Notes: generated from the sequence alone by a model not told the origin. A DNA stretch of 64,000 nt from an uncultured Eubacteriales bacterium (GCA_900549105.1 URND01000002.1:15897-79896); one strand, 5' to 3'. Shown: positions 1 to 8,645, counted from the first letter of the stretch. Made by a program: numbers and translations.

Positions 1-1355
1 TCGAAACTCATGCCTTTCAATATAGCATTTTTCCCATATTTCTTTTGAATATCCAGTATGGCCTTCTGAATTTTCCTGTCCCGTTTTGCAGTCCTTTCTT
101 TTCTATCGATTTCTTCCGGTGTCGTAAATAAATCATATTGAATATAATTGTCTGCCTTGGATTCATCGATAACATTATTGAAGGTGACGCTCAGCCGATG
201 AATCGACAGCTTTGAATTGACGATGCGGTCATAAAGGGACAGGGCCGCTGCCGACAATTCCGTGGCGGAAGAGGTGTGGACATTCAGATTCACACTCCCA
301 TGGGCCGGTTTTGGCACGGCCTGCCCAAAGTGGTTTATATGAAGCGGGCCGGAATAATTCTCTGAGTTCTTATCATAACCGATATGAAGGACAATTTGAT
401 TTGCCGCCAATCCCTTATCAAACAGGTCCAGCGCCAGACTATCGGTCATTTCATGGACAACCAGCCTTGCCTTTTCCTTGGAATAGGGGCATGAAAGAAC
501 CTGTCCCGAACCGATGGAATTGCTGTTTGGTTTATAGTTTTTGATATCCTGCATGGTGACCGGTTCCACGCCCCAGGCATGGTCGATAAGCAGTTCAGCG
601 TCCACACCAAAAAGTCGGAACAAAAAGTCCTCATTATAAAGGGACATCACAGCCACATCTCCCATGGTATACATGGCATTGTCCCTCAGGCGTTTGGCGA
701 TACCATTTCCAATGCGCCAGAAAGAGGTGAGGGGCTGATGTTCCCAAAGCAACTTTCGATAATTCATTTCATCCAATTCAGCAATTCGAACGCCGTCCTT
801 ATCGGCATCCACATGTTTCGCCACAATATCCATGGCAATTTTTGCAAGGTACATGTTTGGACCAATGCCTGCCGTGGCCGTAATCCCGGTTTCAGACAGA
901 ACATCCAGAATCATGGTTTTTGCCAAATCATGGGGCGACATGGGAGTGCCGTCTGAGTTGCAGTAAACAGATTGATAGGAGGTCACATCCATGAATACTT
1001 CATCGATAGAATAAACATGGATATCGGAGGCGCTCACATATTTCAGATAAATATTATAGATATTGGCGGAGACATCGATATATTTCTGCATTTGCGGCGT
1101 GGCAACGATTAAATCAATTGTTTTGCCGTTGGCGGCTTTAATCTCCTTTAATTTTTCTTTGACTTCGAACAATCTTGGACGGCCGGGAATGCCAAATGCT
1201 TTAAGTGAAGGAGAGACGGCCAGGCAGATAGTTTTATCCGTGCGGCTTTCATCAGCCACCACCAGATGGGCAGTCAGGGGATTAAGCCCCCGTTCCACAC
1301 ATTCGACGGAGGCATAAAAACTTTTTAAATCAATGGCAATATAAACGTTGGACAT
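1..1355 (-). CDS. Y-family (UmuC/UvrX-like) DNA polymerase, 3' end off the window
   Basis: Error-prone lesion-bypass polymerase. The minus-strand reading frame is open from the ATG at 1355 to the left edge, so the C-terminus is missing (about 451 codons seen). It starts MSNVYIAIDLKSFYASVECV, with the first catalytic Asp and the FYASVE steric-gate region, and later has YSIDEVFMDVT, whose D-E pair is the second metal-binding motif of the family. The length and the loose middle region fit the Gram-positive UvrX/YqjW branch better than compact DinB. The start is fixed by a GGGAGCG ribosome site about 7 bases upstream. A perfect LexA/DinR box lies upstream, so SOS induction is likely. No mobile-element gene is visible next to it. 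Confidence 0.9.
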   Translation of the reverse strand, partial: MSNVYIAIDLKSFYASVECVERGLNPLTAHLVVADESRTDKTICLAVSPSLKAFGIPGRPRLFEVKEKLKEIKAANGKTIDLIVATPQMQKYIDVSANIYNIYLKYVSASDIHVYSIDEVFMDVTSYQSVYCNSDGTPMSPHDLAKTMILDVLSETGITATAGIGPNMYLAKIAMDIVAKHVDADKDGVRIAELDEMNYRKLLWEHQPLTSFWRIGNGIAKRLRDNAMYTMGDVAVMSLYNEDFLFRLFGVDAELLIDHAWGVEPVTMQDIKNYKPNSNSIGSGQVLSCPYSKEKARLVVHEMTDSLALDLFDKGLAANQIVLHIGYDKNSENYSGPLHINHFGQAVPKPAHGSVNLNVHTSSATELSAAALSLYDRIVNSKLSIHRLSVTFNNVIDESKADNYIQYDLFTTPEEIDRKERTAKRDRKIQKAILDIQKKYGKNAILKGMSF

Positions 1356-1385
1356 AATAATGCGCTCCCTTCACTAATCAAAAAC

Positions 1386-1427
1386 AAACAAACGTTCTGT
1401 ATAGAAATAATTCTAGAACAAAAGTTC
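1386..1427 (-). promoter_or_regulatory. LexA/DinR (SOS) box pair upstream of the Y-family polymerase
   Basis: GAAC-AAAA-GTTC at 1416-1427 is an exact GAAC-N4-GTTC palindrome, and read on the minus strand it is preceded by C as in the Gram-positive DinR consensus CGAAC-N4-GTTC. A second copy with one mismatch (AAAC-AAAC-GTTC) is at 1386-1397. Both sit between the polymerase start at 1355 and the next gene, in promoter position for the minus-strand gene. Confidence 0.8.
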
Positions 1428-1475
1428 GGATAAGTCAAGGGAGCAATGGAAAAAAGTAAGTGGAAGTTTATGGTA

Positions 1476-2264
1476 TCATGCCCCAATATCTTTCTTTGTA
1501 TATTTTGCAAAGGCGGCCGCGATGCCAATTGCGGCGTAGAGTATGCCAAGGGCCAGCAGCCGCAGGTCGATGGCGTTGTCGGAAATGATATCTGCGGCTT
1601 CGGCATAGGCAAAAGGCGTGATGTATTTTAGAAATTCGGCCTGGCTGCTGATGTTTTTAAAGATGTTTAAAAAGTAGAGCAGGGCTGCCAGCCCGAGGCC
1701 TGCGCCGACACCGCTGTGGCGCAGAAAGGCGGAGATGCCAAAGCATATGCCTGCAATTTCAAGCTGCAGGACAGTGTAGGCGCCATGGAGCAGCAGAAAT
1801 TCTCTGACAGCCGGTTCTTCCCCGATAAGGGCGAAGGATGCGGCTGAGACGGCCATAACAAACAGGTTCATAATAACTAATTGGAAGATAACAGCCAGCA
1901 GTTTTTGGAAAATGACGGTTCGCCGACGGATGGGATGCGTCAGCAAAAATTCGGCTGTTTTTTCTTTTTCCTCTTTGGCAAGGGCGTTGACGCCGAGCAG
2001 AGCGGCAAAAAATCCGCCGCCAATGCTTAAAATATTGCCGCATTCAATGGCATAGAAACCCATGACATCCCCGAAGTTTAAACGGTCCATGCCGAAAGCC
2101 TGGGTAAAGCTGCCCATGTTGGAAAACATATCGGTAAGGCCCTCCATATCCGTGTTCATTTCAGGAAACATTATCATACAGATAAGGAGCATAAGGGCAA
2201 TGGCTGTCGTCCATACGCATAAGGAGATGCGGTTTTGTCTGAGTTCATGAAAAAAGAGTGTCAT
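1476..2264 (-). CDS. ABC-2 type transporter permease
   Basis: Membrane subunit of a two-component ABC exporter, 262 aa. An N-terminal signal-anchor-like helix (residues about 12-33) is followed by a large loop with acidic and Met-rich residues and five further hydrophobic stretches, the usual ABC-2 permease layout. The segment EEKEKTAEFLLTHPIRRRTV is the cytoplasmic loop typical of this family, where the coupling helix precedes the second membrane segment. The start ATG overlaps the stop of the ATPase gene by four bases (ATGA), so the two are translationally coupled. Substrate unknown; drug, peptide or bacteriocin export are all possible. Confidence 0.85.
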   Translation of the reverse strand: MTLFFHELRQNRISLCVWTTAIALMLLICMIMFPEMNTDMEGLTDMFSNMGSFTQAFGMDRLNFGDVMGFYAIECGNILSIGGGFFAALLGVNALAKEEKEKTAEFLLTHPIRRRTVIFQKLLAVIFQLVIMNLFVMAVSAASFALIGEEPAVREFLLLHGAYTVLQLEIAGICFGISAFLRHSGVGAGLGLAALLYFLNIFKNISSQAEFLKYITPFAYAEAADIISDNAIDLRLLALGILYAAIGIAAAFAKYTKKDIGA

Positions 2265-3142
2265 TGCTTTTTATCCTCCTTTGCATAATAGTGAAGAAAA
2301 ATTTCTTCCAAATCCGGTTCGGTGATTGTCATGTCAGTGAGGGTCAGATGACTTAATTCGGTTATCAAACGGTTGATGTCGCCGTCATATAAAAAGCTGA
2401 CAGAGTTTTCTGTCCGGATAATATTTTTCATGGATGGCAGTTGGGGCGGCACAGAAATGCCGTGCAAAGTAATCTGCCGTGTTTTTGTATCCGAGAGGTT
2501 TTCAACTGAGTCGCAGGCAATCAGGCGGCCCTCCCGAATAATTGCCGCATTGCCGCAGTGATGTTGTATTTCCGAGAGAACATGGGAAGAGAGAAAAATC
2601 GTGGCGCCCTCAGCATTTCTCTCATGGATTAATTCAAAAAAAGCCTTTTGCATAAGCGGGTCCAGCCCGCTGGTTGGCTCATCCAGAATATATAATTCGG
2701 GTTTATGCATAAATGCGCATACAATGGACACTTTTTTTCGATTGCCGAGGGACAGTTCGTCGACTTTCTTTTTTGTATCCAGCTTAAATCGTTCGCACAG
2801 ATAATGGGCTTCCTCCCGGCAGTTTTTGCCGTGAAGGGCGGCCGACATGTTCAGAATTTCGTTGACCCGCATGCCGTGGTAAAACATGGATTCAGAGGGC
2901 ATATAGCCGATATTGGAAAGTATCTCCACAGGATTGGCGCTGATATCTTTGCCAAAAATCCGGGCATTGCCGGAGGTTGGCGCAATAAGGCCGAGCAGAG
3001 TCCGAATTGTCGTGCTTTTTCCCGCGCCGTTGGGACCGATAAAACCGAATATATCTCCTGATTCGACAGCGAGATTCATATCGATGATTCCGCGGGCTTT
3101 TCCGTAGGATTTTGTCAGATTTTGCGTTTCTATTACTTTCAT
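2261..3142 (-). CDS. ABC transporter ATP-binding protein
   Basis: ATPase partner of the adjacent ABC-2 permease, 293 aa. Walker A is GPNGAGKST (residues about 37-45), the signature is the LSLGNRKK variant found in this exporter subfamily, Walker B is LYILDEPTSGLDP, and the H-loop is in LSSHVLSE. A C-terminal extension of about 90 residues after the ATPase core is normal for the CcmA-like exporter group. The start codon overlaps the stop of the TetR gene by one base (TAATG), so regulator, ATPase and permease form one minus-strand operon. Confidence 0.92.
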   Translation of the reverse strand: MKVIETQNLTKSYGKARGIIDMNLAVESGDIFGFIGPNGAGKSTTIRTLLGLIAPTSGNARIFGKDISANPVEILSNIGYMPSESMFYHGMRVNEILNMSAALHGKNCREEAHYLCERFKLDTKKKVDELSLGNRKKVSIVCAFMHKPELYILDEPTSGLDPLMQKAFFELIHERNAEGATIFLSSHVLSEIQHHCGNAAIIREGRLIACDSVENLSDTKTRQITLHGISVPPQLPSMKNIIRTENSVSFLYDGDINRLITELSHLTLTDMTITEPDLEEIFLHYYAKEDKKQ

Positions 3143-3771
3143 TATTCATTTCCTTTCCCCGGTGTTTCACGGCAGTAGGCCATTTGCCAGAGGTCCAGGA
3201 TTTCCAGGAAATCCTTTTCGAGCTGGTCAAAATCAAGGCTATCCTGCTGCAGGGCTTTCCAGAGATAACCTTCTGTTGTCCAATACATGGTCTTTATAAT
3301 CATCTCCAGGTTCAGGCCGGGCCGAAAATCTTCCGGGTGAATTTTCGGCATGAAGACCGCAGCGCTGTCCCGGATGATCCCTATATAACTTTCTTGAATT
3401 TCGGTGGAAATTTCCGGGTCTTTTTCATAAAAAGCCTTTAAAGCAAATGCCGTCAGATCCGGGTATTTTCTCATAATAGACAGTTTCGCATACATTCCCC
3501 GGCGCATCATTTCAAATAAATTCTCCGATTCATAACATGCGTAGTCTTTAATCGTCTGCATGGTCATTTCTGCGGCCTTATTCCACAAAAAGAAATAGAG
3601 TTCCTTTTTGTTATGAAAGTAGTGGAAAAGTAACGATTTGCTGATTCCGGCTGTCTGGGCGATTTCTCCGACGGGGCTTTTTTTATAGCTGTTCCGGCTG
3701 AATACGTGATATCCGGCGTTGATAATCCGCTGCTGTTTTTCCTCCGGCAGAGTAAAAAATTTATCATTCAT
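3142..3771 (-). CDS. TetR/AcrR family transcriptional regulator
   Basis: Probable local repressor of the ABC exporter, 209 aa. The N-terminal helix-turn-helix covers residues about 8-55, with the typical IAQTAGISKSLLFHYFHNKKELY block; the rest is the helical ligand-binding domain. I chose the ATG at 3771 (MNDKFF) because GGAGG lies 7 bases upstream; the open frame extends to 3858 but the extra residues do not resemble the family. A perfect inverted repeat sits just upstream at 3784-3802 and is the likely operator, giving autoregulation of the whole three-gene operon. Confidence 0.9.
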   Translation of the reverse strand: MNDKFFTLPEEKQQRIINAGYHVFSRNSYKKSPVGEIAQTAGISKSLLFHYFHNKKELYFFLWNKAAEMTMQTIKDYACYESENLFEMMRRGMYAKLSIMRKYPDLTAFALKAFYEKDPEISTEIQESYIGIIRDSAAVFMPKIHPEDFRPGLNLEMIIKTMYWTTEGYLWKALQQDSLDFDQLEKDFLEILDLWQMAYCRETPGKGNE

Positions 3772-3783
3772 AGGCATACCTCC

Positions 3784-3802
3784 GTTAACCGTTGTGGTTA
3801 AC
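3784..3802. promoter_or_regulatory. Probable TetR operator (inverted repeat)
   Basis: GTTAACC-GTTGT-GGTTAAC, a perfect 7-bp inverted repeat with a 5-bp spacer, immediately upstream of the ribosome site of the TetR-exporter operon. Position and symmetry fit a TetR dimer site; binding is inferred. Confidence 0.6.
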
Positions 3803-3918
3803 TCAAGTATGACACGATTGACCGTTTTTGAGAAGACCCATAAAATAAGCTTATTCATGATTGGCGGCTTGTCCGCATATATTAATGTAAAATAGTAGGA
3901 GAAGCGTGGAGGCGGTAC

Positions 3919-5019
3919 ATGGAAAAAAGAGATGGAAGTCTGCGGATTGTTCAGGTTGAGATTATGCTTTTGGCGTTTTTAATTCTGTTCGGCATTTTAA
4001 AATGGCTGTCTTCGAAGACATCTGTCTTTGCGGCGGCCGGCGGCGGAGAAGCGGAAACGGGACAGGCTGCGGCGGAAGAGGATTTTATTCGGTGGGTTGA
4101 TTTTAATGTGAGCGATGAGGCATTGAGCCAGGCTTATGACTATGATATTGGGACGTATCTGTCTGAAAATCATGTGAATTGGATTGAACTTCTGGCCTAT
4201 CTTGCAGTTCAGTATGGCGGGGATTTCAGCCGGTACAAAGCCCGGGATATGGCGGAGGCGGTGGAAAAAATTCAAGGCCAGGGCATTGAAGCCCTGACGG
4301 AAAATCTGAAATATTATGATTATTATCGGGAAGCCTATGAGGCGGTGCTCGGCGGCATGGTTGGGGTTTATGAGGCGGAAGAGGCGGGAACAGCTTCCGG
4401 CGAGGATGAAAGTTCTGCGGAAAACAAGGTTTGGAAACAGGTGTATGGACTGAAGGCTTTCAGCCCGATTGCGAAGGGTTTTCCCTATTCAGAATATGAC
4501 GATTTTGGAGCATCCCGAAGCTACGGTTATCAGAGGAATCATTTGGGCCATGATATATTGGGGCAGGTGGGAACGCCGATTATTGCCATTGAGAGCGGGA
4601 CTGTGAGTGCTCTTGGCTGGAATCAATTTGGGGGCTGGCGCATTGGCATCCTCAGCTTTGATCGAAAGCGGTATTACTACTATGCCCATCTCAGACAGGA
4701 CAGGCCCTATGCGGAGGGGCTGGAAGAGGGAGACATTGTTCAGGCCGGGGATGTGATTGGATATATGGGGCGGACCGGTTACAGCACAGAAGAAAACACG
4801 AACAATATCGACGTATATCATTTACATTTGGGGCTGCAGTTGATTTTTGATGAATCACAGCGGGAAGGGTCAAATGAAATCTGGATTGATGTGTATCCGC
4901 TGACCCGTTTTCTGACCCGGCATGCCTCGGAAACAGTTCGAAATGATAGGACAAAGGAGTGGAGCCGGCGTTATCAAATCCGCGACCCGGAGGTGCCGCA
5001 TGTATCCGGGGAAGAATAA
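3919..5019 (+). CDS. M23 (LytM) family metallopeptidase with N-terminal membrane anchor
   Basis: Cell-wall peptidase-like protein of 366 aa. Residues about 13-40 form one hydrophobic membrane anchor. After an acidic linker, the C-terminal LytM domain has the zinc motif HLGHDI (H-x-x-x-D type), a central GTVSALGWNQFGG strand, and the second motif YHLHLGLQL with the paired histidines. The third metal ligand and H-x-H are therefore present, so the enzyme may be active. It lies directly upstream of spo0A. Related membrane-anchored LytM proteins include SpoIIQ, but the N-terminal region here is unlike it and a sporulation role is only a guess from context. Confidence 0.85.
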   Translation: MEKRDGSLRIVQVEIMLLAFLILFGILKWLSSKTSVFAAAGGGEAETGQAAAEEDFIRWVDFNVSDEALSQAYDYDIGTYLSENHVNWIELLAYLAVQYGGDFSRYKARDMAEAVEKIQGQGIEALTENLKYYDYYREAYEAVLGGMVGVYEAEEAGTASGEDESSAENKVWKQVYGLKAFSPIAKGFPYSEYDDFGASRSYGYQRNHLGHDILGQVGTPIIAIESGTVSALGWNQFGGWRIGILSFDRKRYYYYAHLRQDRPYAEGLEEGDIVQAGDVIGYMGRTGYSTEENTNNIDVYHLHLGLQLIFDESQREGSNEIWIDVYPLTRFLTRHASETVRNDRTKEWSRRYQIRDPEVPHVSGEE

Positions 5020-5078
5020 GATGCGGTGCAAGTTTAGCAGAATATTTGATATTTTCTAAAAGAATCTCTGCGAAAAAA

Positions 5079-5125
5079 TGTCGACTGGGGTCATTCGGTG
5101 TCAAATAGGGTCAGCCCGGGTCGAA
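5079..5125 (+). promoter_or_regulatory. Five GTC repeats at exact 10-bp spacing upstream of spo0A (0A-box-like array)
   Basis: The triplet GTC begins at 5080, 5090, 5100, 5110 and 5120. The heptamers in register are TGTCGAC, GGTCATT, TGTCAAA, GGTCAGC and GGTCGAA. The first, third and fifth each match the Spo0A box TGTCGAA at six of seven positions. Tandem 0A boxes on one face of the helix are the known binding mode of Spo0A dimers. The array ends 18 bases upstream of the predicted -35. The CtsR operator (heptads repeated every 10 bp) is a weaker alternative match. Confidence 0.65.
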
Positions 5126-5143
5126 GATTGCGATTGGTTAGTC

Positions 5144-5173
5144 TTGCGATAATCCTTTTTCAGAGAATATAAT
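5144..5173 (+). promoter_or_regulatory. Predicted sigma-A promoter of spo0A
   Basis: TTGCGA (5144-5149), 18-base spacer, TATAAT (5168-5173). The overlapping AGAGAATAT also resembles a sigma-H -10 region (GAAT core), but no matching AGGA -35 is seen at the right distance. Confidence 0.55.
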
Positions 5174-5208
5174 ACAAATAGTTTCAAAGACAGAAGGAGG
5201 AGAATAAG

Positions 5209-6009
5209 GTGAGCAAAATTAATGTGGCGATTGTGGATGATAATGAGCGGATGTTGGGGCTTTTGGAAAATATTTTGAGTGAGGACAAGAGTATTTCTGT
5301 TGTCGGAAAAGGCGGCGACGGTGTTCAGGCGTTGGAATTAATTCGCGAAAAGGAGCCGGATGTGGTGCTTCTTGATCTGATTATGCCGAAACTTGACGGC
5401 CTTGAGGTTATGCAGAAGGTGAACCGGGAACCGGCGCTCAAAAAGAAACCGGCGTTTATTGTCATCTCAGCCATCGGACAGGAGAATATTACGGAAGATG
5501 CCTTTGGCCTCGGAGCCAGTTACTATATTATGAAACCATTTGACAATGATGTTGTTTTAAATAAAATAAAGCAGATACAGAGGGATAAGACGGCAAAGCT
5601 TGTTCATACTAAGCATAACATGGTATCCGAGGGTGTCAGCGAATATTCGGCGGTCAATCTGGAGACAGATGTCACGAATATTATCCATGAGATTGGTGTT
5701 CCGGCCCATATTAAAGGATACCAGTATTTGAGAGATGCCATTATCATGTCGGTGGAAAACCGGGAAGTCATTAACTCGATTACCAAAGTGCTGTATCCAA
5801 CGATTGCAAAGATGAATCAAACAACGCCGAGCCGGGTGGAGCGGGCCATCCGTCATGCGATTGAAGTGGCGTGGAGCCGGGGAAAGATGGATACAATCAA
5901 TGAATTGTTCGGATATACGATTAATACCGGGAAAGGGAAGCCGACAAACTCGGAATTTATTGCCCTGATTTCTGACAAAATGCGTTTGGAATATAAAACT
6001 AAGGGGTAA
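5209..6009 (+). CDS. spo0A: Sporulation master regulator Spo0A
   Basis: Phosphorelay response regulator that commits the cell to sporulation, 266 aa, the normal length. The receiver domain covers residues 1-120 with the acidic pair in IVDDNE, the phospho-acceptor Asp in [16 protein letters not shown], and Lys in YYIMKPF. The C-terminal DNA-binding effector domain (about 150-266) has the highly conserved [18 protein letters not shown] and the [19 protein letters not shown] tail. The start is a GTG at 5209, supported by AAGGAGG 8 bases upstream. A sigma-A-like promoter and a phased 0A-box-like array lie upstream, suggesting autoregulation. Confidence 0.98.
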   Translation: MSKINVAIVDDNERMLGLLENILSEDKSISVVGKGGDGVQALELIREKEPDVVLLDLIMPKLDGLEVMQKVNREPALKKKPAFIVISAIGQENITEDAFGLGASYYIMKPFDNDVVLNKIKQIQRDKTAKLVHTKHNMVSEGVSEYSAVNLETDVTNIIHEIGVPAHIKGYQYLRDAIIMSVENREVINSITKVLYPTIAKMNQTTPSRVERAIRHAIEVAWSRGKMDTINELFGYTINTGKGKPTNSEFIALISDKMRLEYKTKG

Positions 6010-6035
6010 AATAAATAAATATCTTTTAATGTTCT

Positions 6036-6074
6036 CTCAAATATTGTATAATATATACAATAAATGTATTTGAG
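6036..6074 (+). promoter_or_regulatory. glgA promoter region with nested inverted repeats
   Basis: A perfect palindrome TTGTATA-ATA-TATACAA (6044-6060) contains the best -10 hexamer TATAAT (6047-6052). It is enclosed by an outer repeat CTCAAATA (6036-6043) / TATTTGAG (6067-6074). A weak -35 (TTTTAA, 6024-6029) lies 17 bases upstream. This looks like an operator sitting on the -10 element, or a leader hairpin. Confidence 0.45.
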
Positions 6075-6091
6075 GGAGGTAGCGGATTTAT

Positions 6092-7528
6092 ATGAAGAAG
6101 ATATTATTTGTATCGTCGGAAGCTGTACCGTTTATAAAAACAGGGGGATTAGCAGACGTTGCCGGCACATTGCCAAAGTCATTCAATAAAGATGAATTCG
6201 ATGTCCGTGTTGTTATCCCGAAATATCGGGCAATTCCCGAACATTACCGAAATCAGATGAAGTATCGCACACATTTTTACATGGATTTTGCCGGAGAAAA
6301 CCGGTATGTCGGTGTTATGGAACTTGAGTGGGGCGGAGTTACGTTTTATTTTATAGATAATGAATATTATTTTTATGGAGATAAACCGTATGAAGACGGC
6401 GTTTGGGATTTAGAAAAATTTGCTTATTTCAGCAAAGCGGCTCTTTCAATCCTGCCGCTCATTGATTTCCAGCCGGATGTGGTTCACTGCCATGACTGGC
6501 AGACGGGGCTTGTCCCGGTGTACTTAAAGACAGATTTCTGCAGAGGAGATTTCTTCTCCCGGATGAAAGCTGTTATGACGATTCATAACCTGAAGTTCCA
6601 GGGAACATGGAATCCGAAGGATATTATGAATATTACCGGGCTGCCGGGTTATCTGTTTACGCCGGATAAGCTGGAAGCCTATAAAGATGCGAACTATCTG
6701 AAAGGCGGCCTTGTGTATGCGGACTGGATTACCACTGTCAGCCCGACCTATTCGGAAGAAATTAAGATGCCGTTTTACGGCGAGGGGTTAAACGGCTTGC
6801 TCTGCGCCCGTGCCGGGCAGCTCAGCGGTATTTTGAATGGAATTGATTATGAGGAATATAATCCGGAGACGGATTCGAATCTTGCTTATAAATACAATGC
6901 CATTAACTTCCGTAAATTAAAAGTGAAAAATAAACTGGCTCTTCAGGCTGAATTGGGCCTGGAGCAGAATGAGAAAAAATTTATGATCGGACTTGTGTCC
7001 CGGTTGACGGATCAGAAGGGTCTGGATTTGGTGGCCTATATGATGGACCAGATTTGCACCGAGGATACGCAGCTTGTAGTGCTTGGAACCGGCGACAGCA
7101 AGTATGAGAATATGTTCCGGCATTTTGCATGGAAATATCCGGAGAGGGTATCGGCAAATATATTCTATTCCGATGAACGCTCTCATAAGATTTATGGTTC
7201 CTGCGATGCATTTCTCATGCCGTCCCTGTTTGAACCTTGCGGTCTCAGCCAGTTGATGAGTTTGCGTTACGGCACGGTTCCGATTGTCCGCGAGACGGGC
7301 GGTTTAAAAGATACGGTTCAGCCGTATAATGAATTCGAATCGACAGGTACGGGCTTCAGCTTTGCAAATTATAATGCCCATGAAATGATGGATACTATTA
7401 ATTATGCGAAGCATATCTATTATGATAAGAAACGGGAATGGAACAAGATTATTGACCGGGCAATGGCTGCAGATTTCTCATGGAATATGTCTGCACGCAG
7501 GTATGAGGATTTATATCGGATGTTATGA
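6092..7528 (+). CDS. glgA: Glycogen synthase (ADP-glucose type, GT5)
   Basis: Adds glucose from ADP-glucose to the non-reducing end of glycogen, 478 aa, full length. The N-terminal KTGGLADVAGTLP is the ADP-glucose binding K-x-G-G-L motif (residues about 16-20). The catalytic region has HDWQTGL and the C-terminal Rossmann domain has GLVSRLTDQKGLDLV and the ExxxxxE-type segment PSLFEPCGLSQL followed by GTVPIVRETGGLKDTV. It is a single glg gene here; no glgC, glgB or glgP is next to it. The stop codon overlaps the start of the following permease gene (ATGA). Confidence 0.97.
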   Translation: MKKILFVSSEAVPFIKTGGLADVAGTLPKSFNKDEFDVRVVIPKYRAIPEHYRNQMKYRTHFYMDFAGENRYVGVMELEWGGVTFYFIDNEYYFYGDKPYEDGVWDLEKFAYFSKAALSILPLIDFQPDVVHCHDWQTGLVPVYLKTDFCRGDFFSRMKAVMTIHNLKFQGTWNPKDIMNITGLPGYLFTPDKLEAYKDANYLKGGLVYADWITTVSPTYSEEIKMPFYGEGLNGLLCARAGQLSGILNGIDYEEYNPETDSNLAYKYNAINFRKLKVKNKLALQAELGLEQNEKKFMIGLVSRLTDQKGLDLVAYMMDQICTEDTQLVVLGTGDSKYENMFRHFAWKYPERVSANIFYSDERSHKIYGSCDAFLMPSLFEPCGLSQLMSLRYGTVPIVRETGGLKDTVQPYNEFESTGTGFSFANYNAHEMMDTINYAKHIYYDKKREWNKIIDRAMAADFSWNMSARRYEDLYRML

Positions 7529-8460
7529 GTGAGTATTTAAAGAAAACCTGGGTGGTATTTCTGCTGGCATCGGTGTGCTGCTTCTTGTGGGGAAGCGCTT
7601 TCCCAGGTGTTAAAATCGGCTATGAATGGTTTCACATTGCATCCGGGGAGACGGCAGCCCAGATATTATTTGCGGGGTGCCGTTTTTTCCTTGCCGGTAT
7701 TTTGGTGATTCTTTTCGGCAGCTTGACATCGGGAAAGTTTTTGCGGCCCATCGGTGGGGAGTGGAAACATGCGGCAGTGATCAGTCTGTTTCAGACAATT
7801 TTGCAGTACATATTATTTTAGATCGGCCTGGCCCACACGGCAGGAACAAAGGCATCCATTATTATCGGTTCCAATGTATTTATTGTCATTTTGACGGCAA
7901 GCCTTATTTTCCGGCAGGAAAAGCTGACGCGGCAGAAAATCGTGGGCTGTCTTATCGGCTTTGTCGGCGTTGTTCTTATTAATCTGGCGCCGGGGGAAAT
8001 GTCGCTGGCTGTGAGTTTTGGGGGCGAGGGACTAGTCCTGATTTCAACGGTAGCCTATGCCTTTTCCTCTGTCATTATGAAGAAATATGCAAAGAAGGAT
8101 AACCCGGTCATGCTGAGCGGCTACCAGTTTTTTATCGGCGGTATTGTCATGATGGCCGCGGGATATTTGATGGGCGGACGGGTTTGGGCAGTTTCCGGGA
8201 GAGCCATGCTGATTCTTTTATATCTGTCCTTTGCCTCGGCGGCGGCTTATACGATATGGAGTCAGCTTCTCAAATATAACCCGGTATCAAAGGTGGCTGT
8301 CTTTGGGTTTATGAATCCGGTGTTTGGAGTGTCTCTTTCAGCAATTTTGCTCCATGAAAATAATCAGATACCTTTATGGCAGGGGATAGCGGCTTTAATC
8401 TGCATTACTGTCGGAATTATTATCAGTCACAGAGAAGGGCGAGGGGCGGAAGCTTCATAA
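7525..8460 (+). pseudogene. DMT/EamA family permease interrupted by an in-frame TAG
   Basis: Ten-helix drug/metabolite transporter-type permease. The frame starting at 7525 reads through two EamA repeats but is cut by one amber codon at 7819-7821, inside QYILF(stop)IGLAHTAGTKAS, where family members usually have Tyr. No frameshift is needed: the reading frame after the stop, through NPVFGVSLSAILLHE to 8460, is the same. A single TAT or TAC to TAG change explains it. Without suppression the product is a 98-residue fragment; re-initiation at the ATG at 7891 is possible but would lack the first helices. It may be a recent pseudogene, a sequencing error, or a suppressed codon. Confidence 0.85.
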
Positions 8461-8487
8461 AATTCGCCCGGCGGAGATATTTTTCCG

Positions 8488-8516
8488 TTGACAGTCTGTG
8501 TCATATAAGTTAGAAT
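8488..8516 (+). promoter_or_regulatory. Sigma-A promoter of the SBP/ABC operon
   Basis: TTGACA (8488-8493), 17-base spacer, TAGAAT (8511-8516). It lies 130 bases before the lipoprotein start codon and just upstream of two RNA hairpins. Confidence 0.7.
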
Positions 8517-8525
8517 AAGAAAGAA

Positions 8526-8609
8526 TCGGCCATGAAGGCCGACATATGGTTAGGTTGAATGAAACCACGAAGGTTTCGCTGCTTTTTGTGCGAATCTTTG
8601 TGGTTTTTT
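8526..8609 (+). promoter_or_regulatory. Attenuator-like leader with intrinsic terminator
   Basis: Just after the predicted transcription start, a small hairpin TCGGCC-atgaa-GGCCGA (8526-8542) is followed by a long stem: 8562-8579 pairs with 8590-8606 (AAACCAC with GTGGTTT plus ten further pairs and one bulge), then six T (8604-8609). The terminator stands between its own promoter and the ATG at 8646, so it probably controls read-through. The TGGTT near 8547 can pair with AACCA of the terminator's 5' arm, a possible antiterminator. I do not recognise a known riboswitch class. Confidence 0.6.
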
Positions 8610-8645
8610 CGTTATTATAAAGCCGAAGAATGGAGAGAAAGAGAT

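Noticed and set aside
5150..5173. Sigma-H promoter for spo0A
   Set aside because: Only the -10 (GAAT) part resembles it; no AGGA -35 at the right distance, so a sigma-A promoter was preferred.
8559..8645. Upstream start for the substrate-binding protein
   Set aside because: It lies on the leader terminator and has no signal peptide.
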